Shown piece after piece: positions 47,404 through 56,158 of a stretch of 64,000 nucleotides of DNA (positions are counted from its first letter, which is position 1; every line of letters starts with the position of its first letter). A program made the position numbers and the translations under genes. The DNA comes from Streptococcus hyovaginalis DSM 12219 (GTDB lineage: Bacteria > Bacillota > Bacilli > Lactobacillales > Streptococcaceae), in the NCBI RefSeq assembly GCF_000420785.1, contig NZ_ATVP01000004.1, forward strand, positions 62,001-126,000, given 5' to 3'. The notes beneath the pieces were generated by a model that was given only the letters and a program-made list of their open reading frames with translations, searched no databases and was not told the origin of the DNA.

Positions 47404-47709
47404 ATGACTTACGAATTTTGCTTAGAATATGGGACTTATCCCTTAAAGGATGTCCGTGCTGACTTTGGTGAGGAAAATCAAGCACCTGATTTTATCAAGG
47501 ATAATCCCAAATTAGTGGCACAACTAGACCAACTCAACGACCACTTTCACCAACTCTTTCTGGTTATTGAGTGCCAATACTTCTTTATCGGACATGATAA
47601 ACCAGACCTGCTAGCCCAGGTCAAACAAGAACACCAAGAAATTGCGACCATCTTGAAAAAAGACTATCCTGATGAGGACATCAAAATAGAGCGGTTTTAT
47701 TGGGAGTAA
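47404..47709 (+). CDS. Small conserved protein of unknown function, 101 residues
   Basis: This soluble, acidic protein starts MTYEFCLEYGTYPLKDVRAD, with AAAGGAGGCAGACC as a strong ribosome site. It is rich in His, Asp and Glu and has no recognised motif. It is monocistronic with its own terminator. I do not recognise the family and infer no role. Confidence 0.75.
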   Translation: MTYEFCLEYGTYPLKDVRADFGEENQAPDFIKDNPKLVAQLDQLNDHFHQLFLVIECQYFFIGHDKPDLLAQVKQEHQEIATILKKDYPDEDIKIERFYWE

Positions 47710-47711
47710 AG

Positions 47712-47755
47712 AAAACAAAACAACTGTCATCGAAATGACAGTTGTTTTGTTTATT
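47712..47755 (+). terminator. Terminator of the 101-residue gene
   Basis: AAAACAAAACAACTGTCAT pairs with ATGACAGTTGTTTTGTTT around a CGAA loop, followed by ATTTT. It is a near-perfect long stem. Confidence 0.85.
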
Positions 47756-47925
47756 TTAGTTTGGTTCTGAAGGCTTCCAACCCTGCTTGCCTTATTGTGT
47801 GTTAAGATATGACAGTCTATTATTACCAAAATCCTGTTCAATGAGATTCGCTAGGTTAAATCTTCGCTCCCTATGCTAGTTTATATAACTGAGGGTATTT
47901 TCGAGGCGAGCATGTCGATACAGAA

Positions 47926-47954
47926 ACTTAAAAACCAGGATTTCTCCTGGTTTT
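47926..47954 (-). terminator. Terminator downstream of the envelope module
   Basis: AAAACCAGGA and TCCTGGTTTT around a GAAA loop (minus strand) with TTTT in the arm. It lies just beyond the spxB fragment and probably ends the minus-strand transcript. Confidence 0.7.
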
Positions 47955-47969
47955 CATGTTTTTATCACA

Positions 47970-48133
47970 TTATGTGATGTGGCGTGATTCGAGACCCTCT
48001 GCTTCCAAGAATTCGCGAAATGGAACCAATTCTTCTGCTTCGTATTTAGCTTTGAAGTCAGCGATTTCTTATTTTGAGAAGCGTTTTGGATCCAATGTCA
48101 TCATTGGCGTTTCTACTGGGATTGGACGGTCAA
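47970..48133 (-). pseudogene. spxB: 3'-end fragment of a pyruvate oxidase gene
   Basis: The last 54 codons of an SpxB gene are present, running from DRPIPVETPMMTLDP to GLESRHIT and a stop. They match the end of spxB1 at 54292 residue for residue except for a few changes, at about 85% nucleotide identity by my eye count. One in-frame TAA replaces the Gln codon (SEQ becomes SK*). No upstream spxB sequence is present. It lies just downstream of the glycosyltransferase gene, in the same orientation as spxB1. Confidence 0.85.
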
Positions 48134-48162
48134 GATTATCCGAAAAATAAAATGATTGATGG

Positions 48163-49169
48163 TTAAATAAACACCCGTTCTCTCTGTACGCGGTAACTCA
48201 CGATAAATAAGAGACTCTCTGTCAATAATTTGGCTACTACTAGCCAAATTCCGATCGTAATCAAACTTTTCATCAAAACGTAATTACAAGCCAACATTGC
48301 CAATGCTAACATAAAATAGCGCATCGTGGATTTAAAGAGCTGGCTTGTTCTCTTAAAGACCAAATTAGCATTCAAGAGACACTGGACAGTAGCGCTAACA
48401 ACCCTTGCTGTAATCACGGAAAATAGAAGATGATCAGTTAATGCCATCAGCATAAATAGAGCAAGGGCATCAATTAGGGCTGCTAAAATAGCCGTACTGG
48501 AAAATTTTAAAAATGGTGCATATATTCTAATTGAATCTTGAACTGGTCTAAAATGTGAACTTTTATTATCCTCCAAATAAACCGTTTCAATCGATACTTC
48601 TACTAATTCTAAATTGGCCTTGTTAGCTTCAAGTAACATATTAAACTCATATTCAAAGCGGTCACCATCCAATTGTAATAGCCAAGGGATTTGACGAGTT
48701 GAGAAGGCACGAAGGCCTGTCTGCGTATCTGACACTTTTTGTCCCGTAACTAAGTGAAATAAGGTAGCAGTCACTTTATTTCCAAAGCGGCTACGAAACG
48801 GCACTTTTCCTACGAAGGCCCTCGACCCTAAAACAATATGATCGTGACTGTTTTGAGCCTCTTGAGCTACTTTGATAATATCTGTGGGGAGGTGCTGTCC
48901 ATCACTATCAACAGTTATTATAATATCATCTTCTTGTTTCTTTGAAATAAACGTAAAAGCAGTTTTTAATGCGGCTCCCTTCCCTTTGTTGGTCACATGT
49001 TCCAGGACAGTTACTCCAGATTTTCCGACTTCTTGAAAAAAGGGTAAGAACTGTCATCACTACCATCATTTACAACGATTAATTTAGCATGAGGTAGTTT
49101 TTCTTGTAATTCTGCCACAAGGGTGATTAAGCGGTGGTCTGGTTCGTATGAGGGAATAATAATATACAT
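48163..49169 (-). pseudogene. GT2 glycosyltransferase with GtrA-like membrane domain, frameshifted
   Basis: The downstream frame (48163-48996) has the GT2 motifs VDSDGQH near its residue 32 and DTQTGLRAFS near 90, then a GtrA-like membrane domain of four segments. The upstream frame starts MYIIIPSYEPDHRLITL with GGAGACAGCTT before it and includes VNDGSDDSS, the second GT2 motif. The two frames meet at the A6/T6 tract 49036-49041, where one missing base breaks the gene. With seven bases it would be about 335 residues. Such enzymes transfer sugars to undecaprenyl phosphate. It follows the lipoprotein gene by 42 bases. Confidence 0.8.
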
Positions 49170-49211
49170 AAGCTGTCTCCTTTACGTTTTATTCAAGGGC
49201 AGGGAGTCTCT

Positions 49212-50480
49212 TTAACGTTTCGGCATTTCACCACCTGCTGGGGCTCCACCAAATCCTCCTCCACCACTTCCTGGTCCGGTAGCGACAATTTCTGTTAGTT
49301 TTTCGCCATTAACTAGGAGTGTCCCACCTGTATAAGTGACTTCTCCATCATAGTCAAAGGCAGATTGACCAGAAATATCAAAATTAGCACCAGCTACTGT
49401 AAGGTCACCATTAGAGTCTACGGCATCCGTATCGCCATCAGCCATGGTGATTTTAAAATCACCACCATTAAATATCGCTGAAATGTCAGATGCGGCAGCA
49501 TTGGCATTTGCTGCATTAATACCATCATCAGATGCGGTAATATCAAACGTTCCATCATTCACCGTCACGGTTTTGCCTTCAAGTCCTTCAGCAGATTGGC
49601 TAATAGTGTAATCACCGCTATCAATCAATAAATTGCCAGAAGCATGAATGGCATCATCACCAGCTTGAATAGTCATGGTGTTATTAGCGAGATACATGTT
49701 GCCAACAGTCAAGTCTTCATCATTATCAACTTTAACAGCATCTTCACCTGATTCAATAGTCATCTGACTGTCAACAATATTGAGTTCATCATTAACATTG
49801 AAAGCATCACCTGCTGCTGTGATGTTGTAATTGCCACCGACAATATGCAAGCTGTCATTTGCCTTAATCGCATTATTAGCATTACCTTCAATACTCAATT
49901 GACCACTACCATTAATCGTTACATCGATAGCTGAGAAAATGGCTGCATCTGCATCTTCAGCCGTATTGTGAGACGAATCTGAAATGGTATTTTTGCTTCC
50001 TTCAGCTAAAGTGACGTAAACCTTGTTAGCATTTTGAGCATTAATAGCTGTTTGATCACCGGTCATAGTAACACCATCAAGAACAATACGAACTTCATCC
50101 GTATCAGCTGTATCTACTAGAATTTGGAGATTATCGGATTCCCCTGTGACGATATAAGTTCCCGCTTTTGAAATGGTGATAGTATTCTCATTTATTTCTG
50201 CCCCACTGCCACTTATTTCTGCTGACGATCCCTTTAATGTTATTTTGGAACTACTTGTCTCATCGTAAGCTGTTTGCTTGTCTTCATTGGAAATGTAGTC
50301 AGAAGAAACAGCACTCGATCCTTGACTGGATTTCGTTGCTGTCGATGATGAATAGGAAGACTGCTGATCAGCATTGCTTTTTGTTCCACAAGCTGCTAGG
50401 AGTAATAAGCTAGCCAATCCTATCGTTGCTACTTTTTTGTTTTCTGTATTTTTACTGTCATATGCAAACCTCGTTTTCAT
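49212..50480 (-). CDS. Lipoprotein with carbohydrate-binding beta-helix domain (PF14262/DUF4353 type)
   Basis: This 422-residue surface lipoprotein has the lipobox LLAACG near residue 31, a Ser-rich linker, and a repetitive beta-helix region with many NDG/DD/ANA turns (about residues 95-400) like Cthe_2159-type sugar-binding proteins. A Gly-rich tail closes it. The annotated ATG at 50480 has no ribosome site. A better start at 50461 has AACGAGG before it and would give a classical signal peptide, but it is one base out of frame at an A6 tract (50433-50438). It sits opposite the VTC gene. Confidence 0.78.
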   Translation of the reverse strand: MKTRFAYDSKNTENKKVATIGLASLLLLAACGTKSNADQQSSYSSSTATKSSQGSSAVSSDYISNEDKQTAYDETSSSKITLKGSSAEISGSGAEINENTITISKAGTYIVTGESDNLQILVDTADTDEVRIVLDGVTMTGDQTAINAQNANKVYVTLAEGSKNTISDSSHNTAEDADAAIFSAIDVTINGSGQLSIEGNANNAIKANDSLHIVGGNYNITAAGDAFNVNDELNIVDSQMTIESGEDAVKVDNDEDLTVGNMYLANNTMTIQAGDDAIHASGNLLIDSGDYTISQSAEGLEGKTVTVNDGTFDITASDDGINAANANAAASDISAIFNGGDFKITMADGDTDAVDSNGDLTVAGANFDISGQSAFDYDGEVTYTGGTLLVNGEKLTEIVATGPGSGGGGFGGAPAGGEMPKR

Positions 50481-50529
50481 TCGATGAAACTAGTTTATTG
50501 TATAATTCTAAAATTTTTCTGAAAGATTA

Positions 50530-50546
50530 TTTAAAGAACCCTTAAA
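50530..50546 (-). promoter_or_regulatory. CiaR-box-like direct repeat upstream of the lipoprotein and VTC genes
   Basis: On the minus strand TTTAAG-GGTTC-TTTAAA matches the CiaR box (TTTAAG-N5-TTTAAG) with one mismatch and the correct five-base spacer. It lies in the divergent promoter region, so it could control both directions. Binding is inferred. Confidence 0.45.
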
Positions 50547-50650
50547 CCTATTTCTAAAAAACCTTTATTTAAGCTTTGTTTTGGATTTCATCAGTATAGT
50601 GATGATTGTATTTTTTATAATTATTAATTAAACATTTAAGGAGTATGCCT

Positions 50651-51391
50651 ATGAAAACAATTGAAACACAGTTTAAGCGTATCGAAAGTAAATATTTGGT
50701 TTCAAAAGATAAGTTAGATTATCTTATGCATGATTTAAAGACCTTTCTGGTAGAAGATGACTACCCGACATCTACCATTACTAATGTTTATTTTGACACA
50801 GATGATTTTCAAATCATTCAAGATAGTATCGCTAAGAAACATTTGCGTGAAAAAATACGTATGAGGTCTTACCATTCTCAAACCTGCCTGACATCTCCTG
50901 CTTTTTTAGAAATTAAACGTAAGGATGCTAATGGTGTTGCACATAAGAGCCGACTTATGACTGATCCAACCTCTATTTTTAAACTGTTAGAAGATGGTAT
51001 TGCTAATAAACATATCGCCGATGATATCCTCATTGAAGATATCAACGCGCTCCGTCAACGTTACTCCGAATTAAAACCACGGATTTTTATTTACTATGAG
51101 CGCCAGTCATTAAAGAATAAACAACGTATTATTGGGCATAAGGAACATAATGTTCGCGTTACTATCGATAGCCAACTTGTTTTTCGTTACCAAGATGTGG
51201 TCAATTTGGATGACAAATCAGGAATCCCTTTGTTAGATGATGACTTTGTTATTATGGAAATTAAAGCTTCTGCCCAAAAACCAAGCTGGTTAGAAGACAT
51301 CCTCTTAAAACATGGTTTGGAGGAAGGTAAATTTTCAAAATATGCAACTGCCTATCACAAAACCATGACAATGGCTGGTCAGGAGGTGTAG
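50651..51391 (+). CDS. VTC-domain (polyphosphate polymerase-type) protein
   Basis: This 246-residue VTC domain (PF09359) has the substrate-tunnel residues in order: RIESKYLVSK (Glu, Lys) near residue 9, EKIRMRSYH near 72, FLEIKRKD near 90, VRVTIDSQLVF near 172 and VIMEIKAS near 202, then FSKYATAYH near 230. Eukaryotic VTC4 makes polyphosphate. Bacterial members are usually paired with DUF4956 and CotH. The start at 50651 has AAGGAG seven bases upstream. DUF4956 follows with its ribosome site inside the stop region. Confidence 0.85.
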   Translation: MKTIETQFKRIESKYLVSKDKLDYLMHDLKTFLVEDDYPTSTITNVYFDTDDFQIIQDSIAKKHLREKIRMRSYHSQTCLTSPAFLEIKRKDANGVAHKSRLMTDPTSIFKLLEDGIANKHIADDILIEDINALRQRYSELKPRIFIYYERQSLKNKQRIIGHKEHNVRVTIDSQLVFRYQDVVNLDDKSGIPLLDDDFVIMEIKASAQKPSWLEDILLKHGLEEGKFSKYATAYHKTMTMAGQEV

Positions 51392-51392
51392 G

Positions 51393-52079
51393 ATGGTTGA
51401 TTTGCTCTTCAATAATACTTTTTCCCAGACTTCAACGACTGTGAGTTCAGTCAGTTTTATAGGCATTATTCTCATCAGTTTTATACTTGGTTTAGCTCTA
51501 GCCAAATGTTACGCTCATCAAACCTTCTACACCAAAGAATTTCTTATCACCCTGTCACTCCTTCCTAGCTTGATTACTCTCCTGATCTTTTTGGTCAATG
51601 GCAATCTCGGAACAGGTATCGCTGTGGCTGGTACTTTCAGTCTTGTTCGCTTTCGTTCCGCTGCAGGAGGAGTACGGGAACTCCTAGCTATTTTTATGGC
51701 GATGGTTATGGGACTTGCTCTGGGAATGGGATATGCTGTTTTAACAATCGCTTTTACACTACTCTTCCTGCTAATGTGGTTTAGTTACGATCATTCTCAT
51801 TATTTTTCAGCATCAAGCGCAAAACGCCATTTGACTGTTATCCTAGCGAATAAATCCGATCAGATAGAAGCATTGCAAAAATGGCTTAATGATCTCTGTC
51901 AAACCGTTGACATTATCAGCATTGATAATCAAAAAAATCCTGAAACAATACAAATAAACTATGAAATTACCCTTAATCAAGAAATATCTGATCTGAGATT
52001 AATACAATCACTAGCACATCAAATAGAAAATGCCAATTTTAAACTATCTAAAAAGATTAAAAAACGTAAAACCCTATAA
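51393..52079 (+). CDS. DUF4956 membrane protein
   Basis: This 228-residue protein has about four hydrophobic segments (20-150) and a soluble C-terminal domain. The hallmark TFSLVRFRSAAGGVRELLAI near residue 80, followed by MGLALGMGYAV, is the DUF4956 signature. Members pair with VTC proteins across Firmicutes and are probably the membrane part of a shared complex. GGAGGTGTAGG overlaps the VTC stop. The function is not established. Confidence 0.88.
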   Translation: MVDLLFNNTFSQTSTTVSSVSFIGIILISFILGLALAKCYAHQTFYTKEFLITLSLLPSLITLLIFLVNGNLGTGIAVAGTFSLVRFRSAAGGVRELLAIFMAMVMGLALGMGYAVLTIAFTLLFLLMWFSYDHSHYFSASSAKRHLTVILANKSDQIEALQKWLNDLCQTVDIISIDNQKNPETIQINYEITLNQEISDLRLIQSLAHQIENANFKLSKKIKKRKTL

Positions 52080-52084
52080 CTTAA

Positions 52085-52118
52085 AAAAATCCAACTTCTA
52101 AAGTGAAGTTGGATTTTT
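52085..52118 (+). terminator. VTC-DUF4956 terminator
   Basis: AAAAATCCAACTTC and GAAGTTGGATTTTT form a 14-bp stem with a six-base loop, five bases after the stop. Confidence 0.85.
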
Positions 52119-52481
52119 AGCGCTGTTCATCAAGAACTCAATTTCTTGAAAATAATCACCTAAACGCTCAGGAAGATAGAAAATGTGTGCCGTGAAAGTC
52201 AAACAATTCCCTTTAATGATGTCTATCATAATCAAAAAAATCGAAACCAAATCTCTAAACCATACGAAAATTAGCACGCAAAAACGGTTGAAAAACGGTA
52301 TCATTGAACAAACAAGAAGAACTGACTGTCCTAGCACATAGTCACTCTCCCTGATCGGATATAAAATGAGGGAGATGGTTTCCTCAGATAGGGTATCATG
52401 TAAAAAGGTAAAACATGATATGCTGGAAAATTGCCCCATTATCTTTAACCTTTCAACAACTGCATCATGATTTTTACAATT

Positions 52482-52508
52482 CAAAAAAGCCAGGAGTTAC
52501 CCCTTGGC
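52482..52508 (-). terminator. Terminator of the glycosidase/membrane protein unit
   Basis: On the minus strand AGCCA-AGGGG pairs with CTCC-TGGCT around TAA, followed by TTTTTTG. It is 11 bases past the stop of the small membrane protein gene. Confidence 0.7.
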
Positions 52509-52519
52509 TCTATTGACTA

Positions 52520-52915
52520 CTACTCGATTGGTTTTCTTGAAAATAAACCACTTATAATGCTTAAGATGACAAAAAGGCTAGCAGCATACCAATAAGGTTG
52601 GTCTATGTTTGTGTGACGTCCTGATACCTCCACAATCCCTTTTATCAAACCGCCACTCACGAATATAGCGATACTTGAATTAAAGAAAGCTAAAGATAAA
52701 TGGTTCTTAAGCCAACTCCCCTTCTGACTAGCTAATCGTAAAAGTAAGGCGGCAAGTATTGGTGAAACAAACATTGTCCTCATAAAGATCGAGGATTCAC
52801 CATAGGAAAAATGTTCATAAACTATCGTAAATAGAATAAGGAAAGTTGCCAAACATAAATAGATGACACTTCCTTTCAAAAATGTTTTTTTAGTAACCGA
52901 TGTAAACAATATCAC
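52520..52915 (-). CDS. Small four-segment membrane protein of unknown function
   Basis: This protein of up to 131 residues has four hydrophobic segments (about 15-35, 45-62, 72-92 and 106-124). The GTG start at 52915 overlaps the glycosidase gene by 26 bases. A later start near an AAAGGAAGTG site is possible, so the N-terminus is uncertain. I do not recognise the family. Overlap and shared terminator put it in one operon with the NAGPA-type gene. Confidence 0.6.
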   Translation of the reverse strand: MILFTSVTKKTFLKGSVIYLCLATFLILFTIVYEHFSYGESSIFMRTMFVSPILAALLLRLASQKGSWLKNHLSLAFFNSSIAIFVSGGLIKGIVEVSGRHTNIDQPYWYAASLFVILSIISGLFSRKPIE

Positions 52916-53816
52916 TCACCGCCCTTTCCTGAATATTAGAACCATTCGTAGTCGGTTTATTCACGACCTTACCATTAAAATACATCGTAGAAGATCCTCC
53001 ACCATCTAAATTATAAGCAGTTGTTACACCATATGATTGCATGAGTTCAGCCATTTCTAAAAGCGTTAAACCTTTAGACTCATCACTTCGTCCGTCAGAA
53101 ACAATAACAATATAATGAAGACTACCGTCATCTTCTGCTACGATGCCAATTGCCGTTCTAGGATTATCAGACATTGCTCTACCAACTTCATCATCCTCAG
53201 ATACTGAAACTTTTCCATCAGATACTAAAGTCGGTCCAAAAGTGAATGTGTTGACGACACCTGAATCAAGCAATTCTTGAGCTGTTGCATCATTTTCACT
53301 GACAGTATCAAAACTACCATCATCATAGATGACTAAATCCTCATAATCTGACGAACGTGATGTCTCACGATACAGAGTTCCGTTTTTGATCACATAGCCC
53401 GACTCATTTGCCCCGTAGTAATCACCATTTATCGCAAAAATAGCATTATTAGACTTGGCTATTGAGGATGTTGTTTCTGTGATATTAGTTCCATAGGTAC
53501 TCTGCGCTAAGGCTGTTTTTAGATAGGAAGCATCTGAAACCAGTATATCAGCAACATAGTAAGTAGTATCATCAGTTGATTTAGTGTCAATTGAGATAGA
53601 AATATTATCATCCTTGTAAGTTGTATCTGTTTGAGTGACCTGTCCTTTATCACCTGTACTAGCATCAGTAGTACTTGAGCTTCTAGAAGTACTCGTTGCT
53701 TCAACAGTTGATATGGCTGATGGTAAAACGAAAACTTTCAGTAGCGAATAGGTATTTGCGCCTAATAATACTACGGAAAATAATAAAGCATAGGCATGTC
53801 GTTTTAAAAATGTCAT
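52890..53816 (-). CDS. Phosphodiester glycosidase (NAGPA domain) membrane-anchored protein
   Basis: This 308-residue protein has an N-terminal membrane anchor (about 9-27), a Ser/Thr linker and an extracellular NAGPA domain (PF09992). Motifs include AIFAINGDYYGA near 130, DNPRTAIGIV near 215 and the signature TTAYNLDGGGSSTMYFNG near 270. NAGPA enzymes remove sugars from phosphodiester-linked glycans. In the bacterial envelope this suits editing of phosphate-linked glycopolymers. The start MTFLKRHAYA has AGAGGATATCT before it. A CiaR-box-like repeat lies 91 bases upstream. Confidence 0.85.
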   Translation of the reverse strand: MTFLKRHAYALLFSVVLLGANTYSLLKVFVLPSAISTVEATSTSRSSSTTDASTGDKGQVTQTDTTYKDDNISISIDTKSTDDTTYYVADILVSDASYLKTALAQSTYGTNITETTSSIAKSNNAIFAINGDYYGANESGYVIKNGTLYRETSRSSDYEDLVIYDDGSFDTVSENDATAQELLDSGVVNTFTFGPTLVSDGKVSVSEDDEVGRAMSDNPRTAIGIVAEDDGSLHYIVIVSDGRSDESKGLTLLEMAELMQSYGVTTAYNLDGGGSSTMYFNGKVVNKPTTNGSNIQERAVSDIVYIGY

Positions 53817-53906
53817 AGATATCCTCTCAATCATTATTAGTGATTGAAATTAGTCTACTCAACATCAATAAAAGAAATCTTAAAATCTGATAATCGTTCA
53901 AACTCT

Positions 53907-53923
53907 TTAAGAATGATTTAAGG
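53907..53923 (+). promoter_or_regulatory. CiaR-box direct repeat upstream of the NAGPA gene
   Basis: TTTAAG-AATGA-TTTAAG is an exact copy of the pneumococcal CiaR box pattern: two TTTAAG hexamers, five-base spacer. It lies in the region that must hold the promoter of the glycosidase gene. The orientation is opposite to the gene. Binding is inferred, and no ciaRH is in the window. Confidence 0.5.
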
Positions 53924-54206
53924 AATTAGCAATAAAAAAATTCTAGAAATATATTTAAGATGGATACTTTGAAACACGAAAATGGAAAAGAACCATTACT
54001 GAAATATAGTATCTTCATTGTAGCTCAGACAGTATTTTAAAATATCTTACCTACAAACTCTTCCACTTTACAGAGAAAACCTCTTTCTGATACAGAATAT
54101 CAAAAGTTTAAAAAGCATATTAGGTACGGTTAGCATTAAGTTCTTCTTTGTCTAACATGCCATTTTCTTTAAAAATTTTTCTTTTTTTATGTACTAATCT
54201 AATCCT

Positions 54207-54251
54207 AAAGAAAAGCCCTTAGAAACTGAATTCTAAGGACTTTATTTTCAG
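54207..54251 (-). terminator. spxB1 terminator
   Basis: On the minus strand AAAG-CCTTAGAA-type arms (AAAGTCCTTAGAAT with TTCTAAGGGCTTT) form a long stem, followed by TCTTTAGG. It lies about 40 bases after the stop codon. The stretch from 53924 to here shows no gene. Confidence 0.7.
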
Positions 54252-54291
54252 TATGAAACTAGGATCTCTTCTGGTTTTCAATTATTTACCA

Positions 54292-56073
54292 TTACTTGAT
54301 GTAGCGTGATTCAAGACCTTCTGCTTCCAAAAATTCGCGGAACGGCACTAATTCTTCAGCTTCATATTTTACTTTAAAATCAGCAATTTCTTGTTCTGAG
54401 AAGAGTTTTGGATCCAATGTCATAATTGGCGCTTCTACTGGAATCGGACGGTCTTGGGTGATGCGAGCGTCGATCACGATTGTACGACCAGCTTTGTTGA
54501 GCTCAACTGCTTCTTTCATGACCGCATCCATGTCTTCAATGCGCTCAACACGGAAACCAACAGCACCTTGTGCCTCAGCGATTTTCACGTAATCTGGGTT
54601 AGTGAAGTCTACACCGAAGAGGTGTTTGTTAGTGTCTTCGTATTTGTTTTTGATGAAGGCATATTCAGCGTTTGAGAAGACGATGTTGATAACTGGAAGG
54701 TTGTATTGAACGTTTGTGATAACGTCTGGGTAACACATACCAAAGGCACCATCACCCATGATATTCCATACTTGACGGTCTGGATTATCTTTCTTAGCCG
54801 CAATACCACCAGGAAGAGCAATACCCATTGTTGCGAACAATGGTGATGTACGCCACATGTTCTTAGGTGTCATGTGCAAGTGACGTGTTGAAGTTTGAGT
54901 TGAGTTACCAACGTCAATTGAGTAGATTGCATCTTCATCAGCGTATTTATTGATGGCATTGTATACTTGGTACAATTGTAACGCGCCTTCAGTTTTACCT
55001 TCAAGCTTGTTCATGTAATCGCGCCAGTTTTGGTTGTTCTTAACAGCAGCATTCCACCAAGCAGACTCTTCAACAGCGTCAACACGCTCAAGGAGAGCTT
55101 TAGCCGCTTCTTTAACGTCACCAAGGATAGATGCATCAAGAGCATGACGTTTACCAAGTTTGTAAGGGTCGATATCAACTTGGATGAATTTTTCAGTATT
55201 TTTGAATGTGTTATAAACTTCTGAGAATGGGAAGTTACAGCCAAGGAAAAGGACAGTATCCGCTTCAAAAACAACTTCGTTAGCTGGTTTCCAACCAACA
55301 CGGTAAGCTGAACCAGTAAGACCTTCGTAGTTCCACTCGAATGTTTCAAAGTTTTTACCAGTTGTGATCACTGGAGCTTTGAGTTTACGTGATAATTCAG
55401 TGATGATTTCACCAGCACCACGTCCACCAAAACCAGAGTAAATAACTGGGCGCTCTGCTGCGTTAAGGATTTCAACAGCCTTGCTGATTTCGACTTCATT
55501 CAAACCTGGAGCAACAAAAGTGCGGTCAAATTCACCTGATCCATAGTAAGAATCTTCGTCGATTTCTTGGAAACCAAAGTTTACAGGAATTTCAACAACG
55601 GCTGGACCTTTTTTAGCAATAGCTGCACGAACGGCATCATCGATGACTTTTGGCAACTGCTCAGCGTAAGCCACGCGTTTGTTGAAGACAGCAACGCCGT
55701 TGTACATTGGGTTTTGGTTAAGTTCTTGGAAAGCATCCATATTAAGTTCGTTAACTGGACGTGATCCAAGGATAGCAAGCATTGGTGTAGCATCCATGGC
55801 AGCATCGTAGATACCATTAATCAAATGTGTCGCACCTGGTCCCCCAGAACCTACACAGACACCGATAGAACCACCAAATTTAGCTTACATAAGAGCAGCC
55901 AATGAACCTGTCTCTTCGTGACGCACTTGCAAGAAGTTGATATCTTTATCTTCTGCAAGAGCATCCATCAATGAGCTAAGTGTTCCTGAAGGAATACCAT
56001 AAATCGTGTCAACGCCCCATGTTTTGAGAACGTTCAGCATTGCTGCTGATGCTGTAATTTTTCCATTAGACAT
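54292..56073 (-). pseudogene. spxB: Pyruvate oxidase SpxB1, nonsense codon 63
   Basis: SpxB converts pyruvate, phosphate and oxygen to acetyl phosphate, CO2 and H2O2. The reading frame is otherwise complete: 62 codons from [16 protein letters not shown], then TAA at 55885-55887, then 530 codons to the normal stop in the same frame. The stop replaces the Gln of the AAxMQ motif seen intact in spxB2, a single C-to-T change. The ThDP motif [12 protein letters not shown] is kept. A CcpA-like site lies upstream at 56145-56158. Translation from an internal start would lose the catalytic N-terminus. Confidence 0.85.
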
Positions 56074-56144
56074 TTATAAATCTCCCGATTTTTTATAATT
56101 AATGTACACCGAGCCTAAACACTATTATTTGCTGATCAGACATT

Positions 56145-56158
56145 TGAAAACGTTTTAT
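56145..56158. promoter_or_regulatory. Candidate CcpA (cre) site upstream of spxB1
   Basis: TGAAAACGTTTTAT fits the cre consensus TGWAANCGNTNWCA in all but the last two positions and is nearly palindromic. It lies about 75 bases before the spxB1 start. CcpA control of spxB is known in oral streptococci. Confidence 0.4.

Noticed and set aside
52098..52484. 128-codon open frame on the minus strand with hydrophobic stretches
   Set aside because: It starts at a TTG inside the terminator of the upstream unit, has no ribosome site, and its 3' end overlaps another terminator. It is probably a chance frame.
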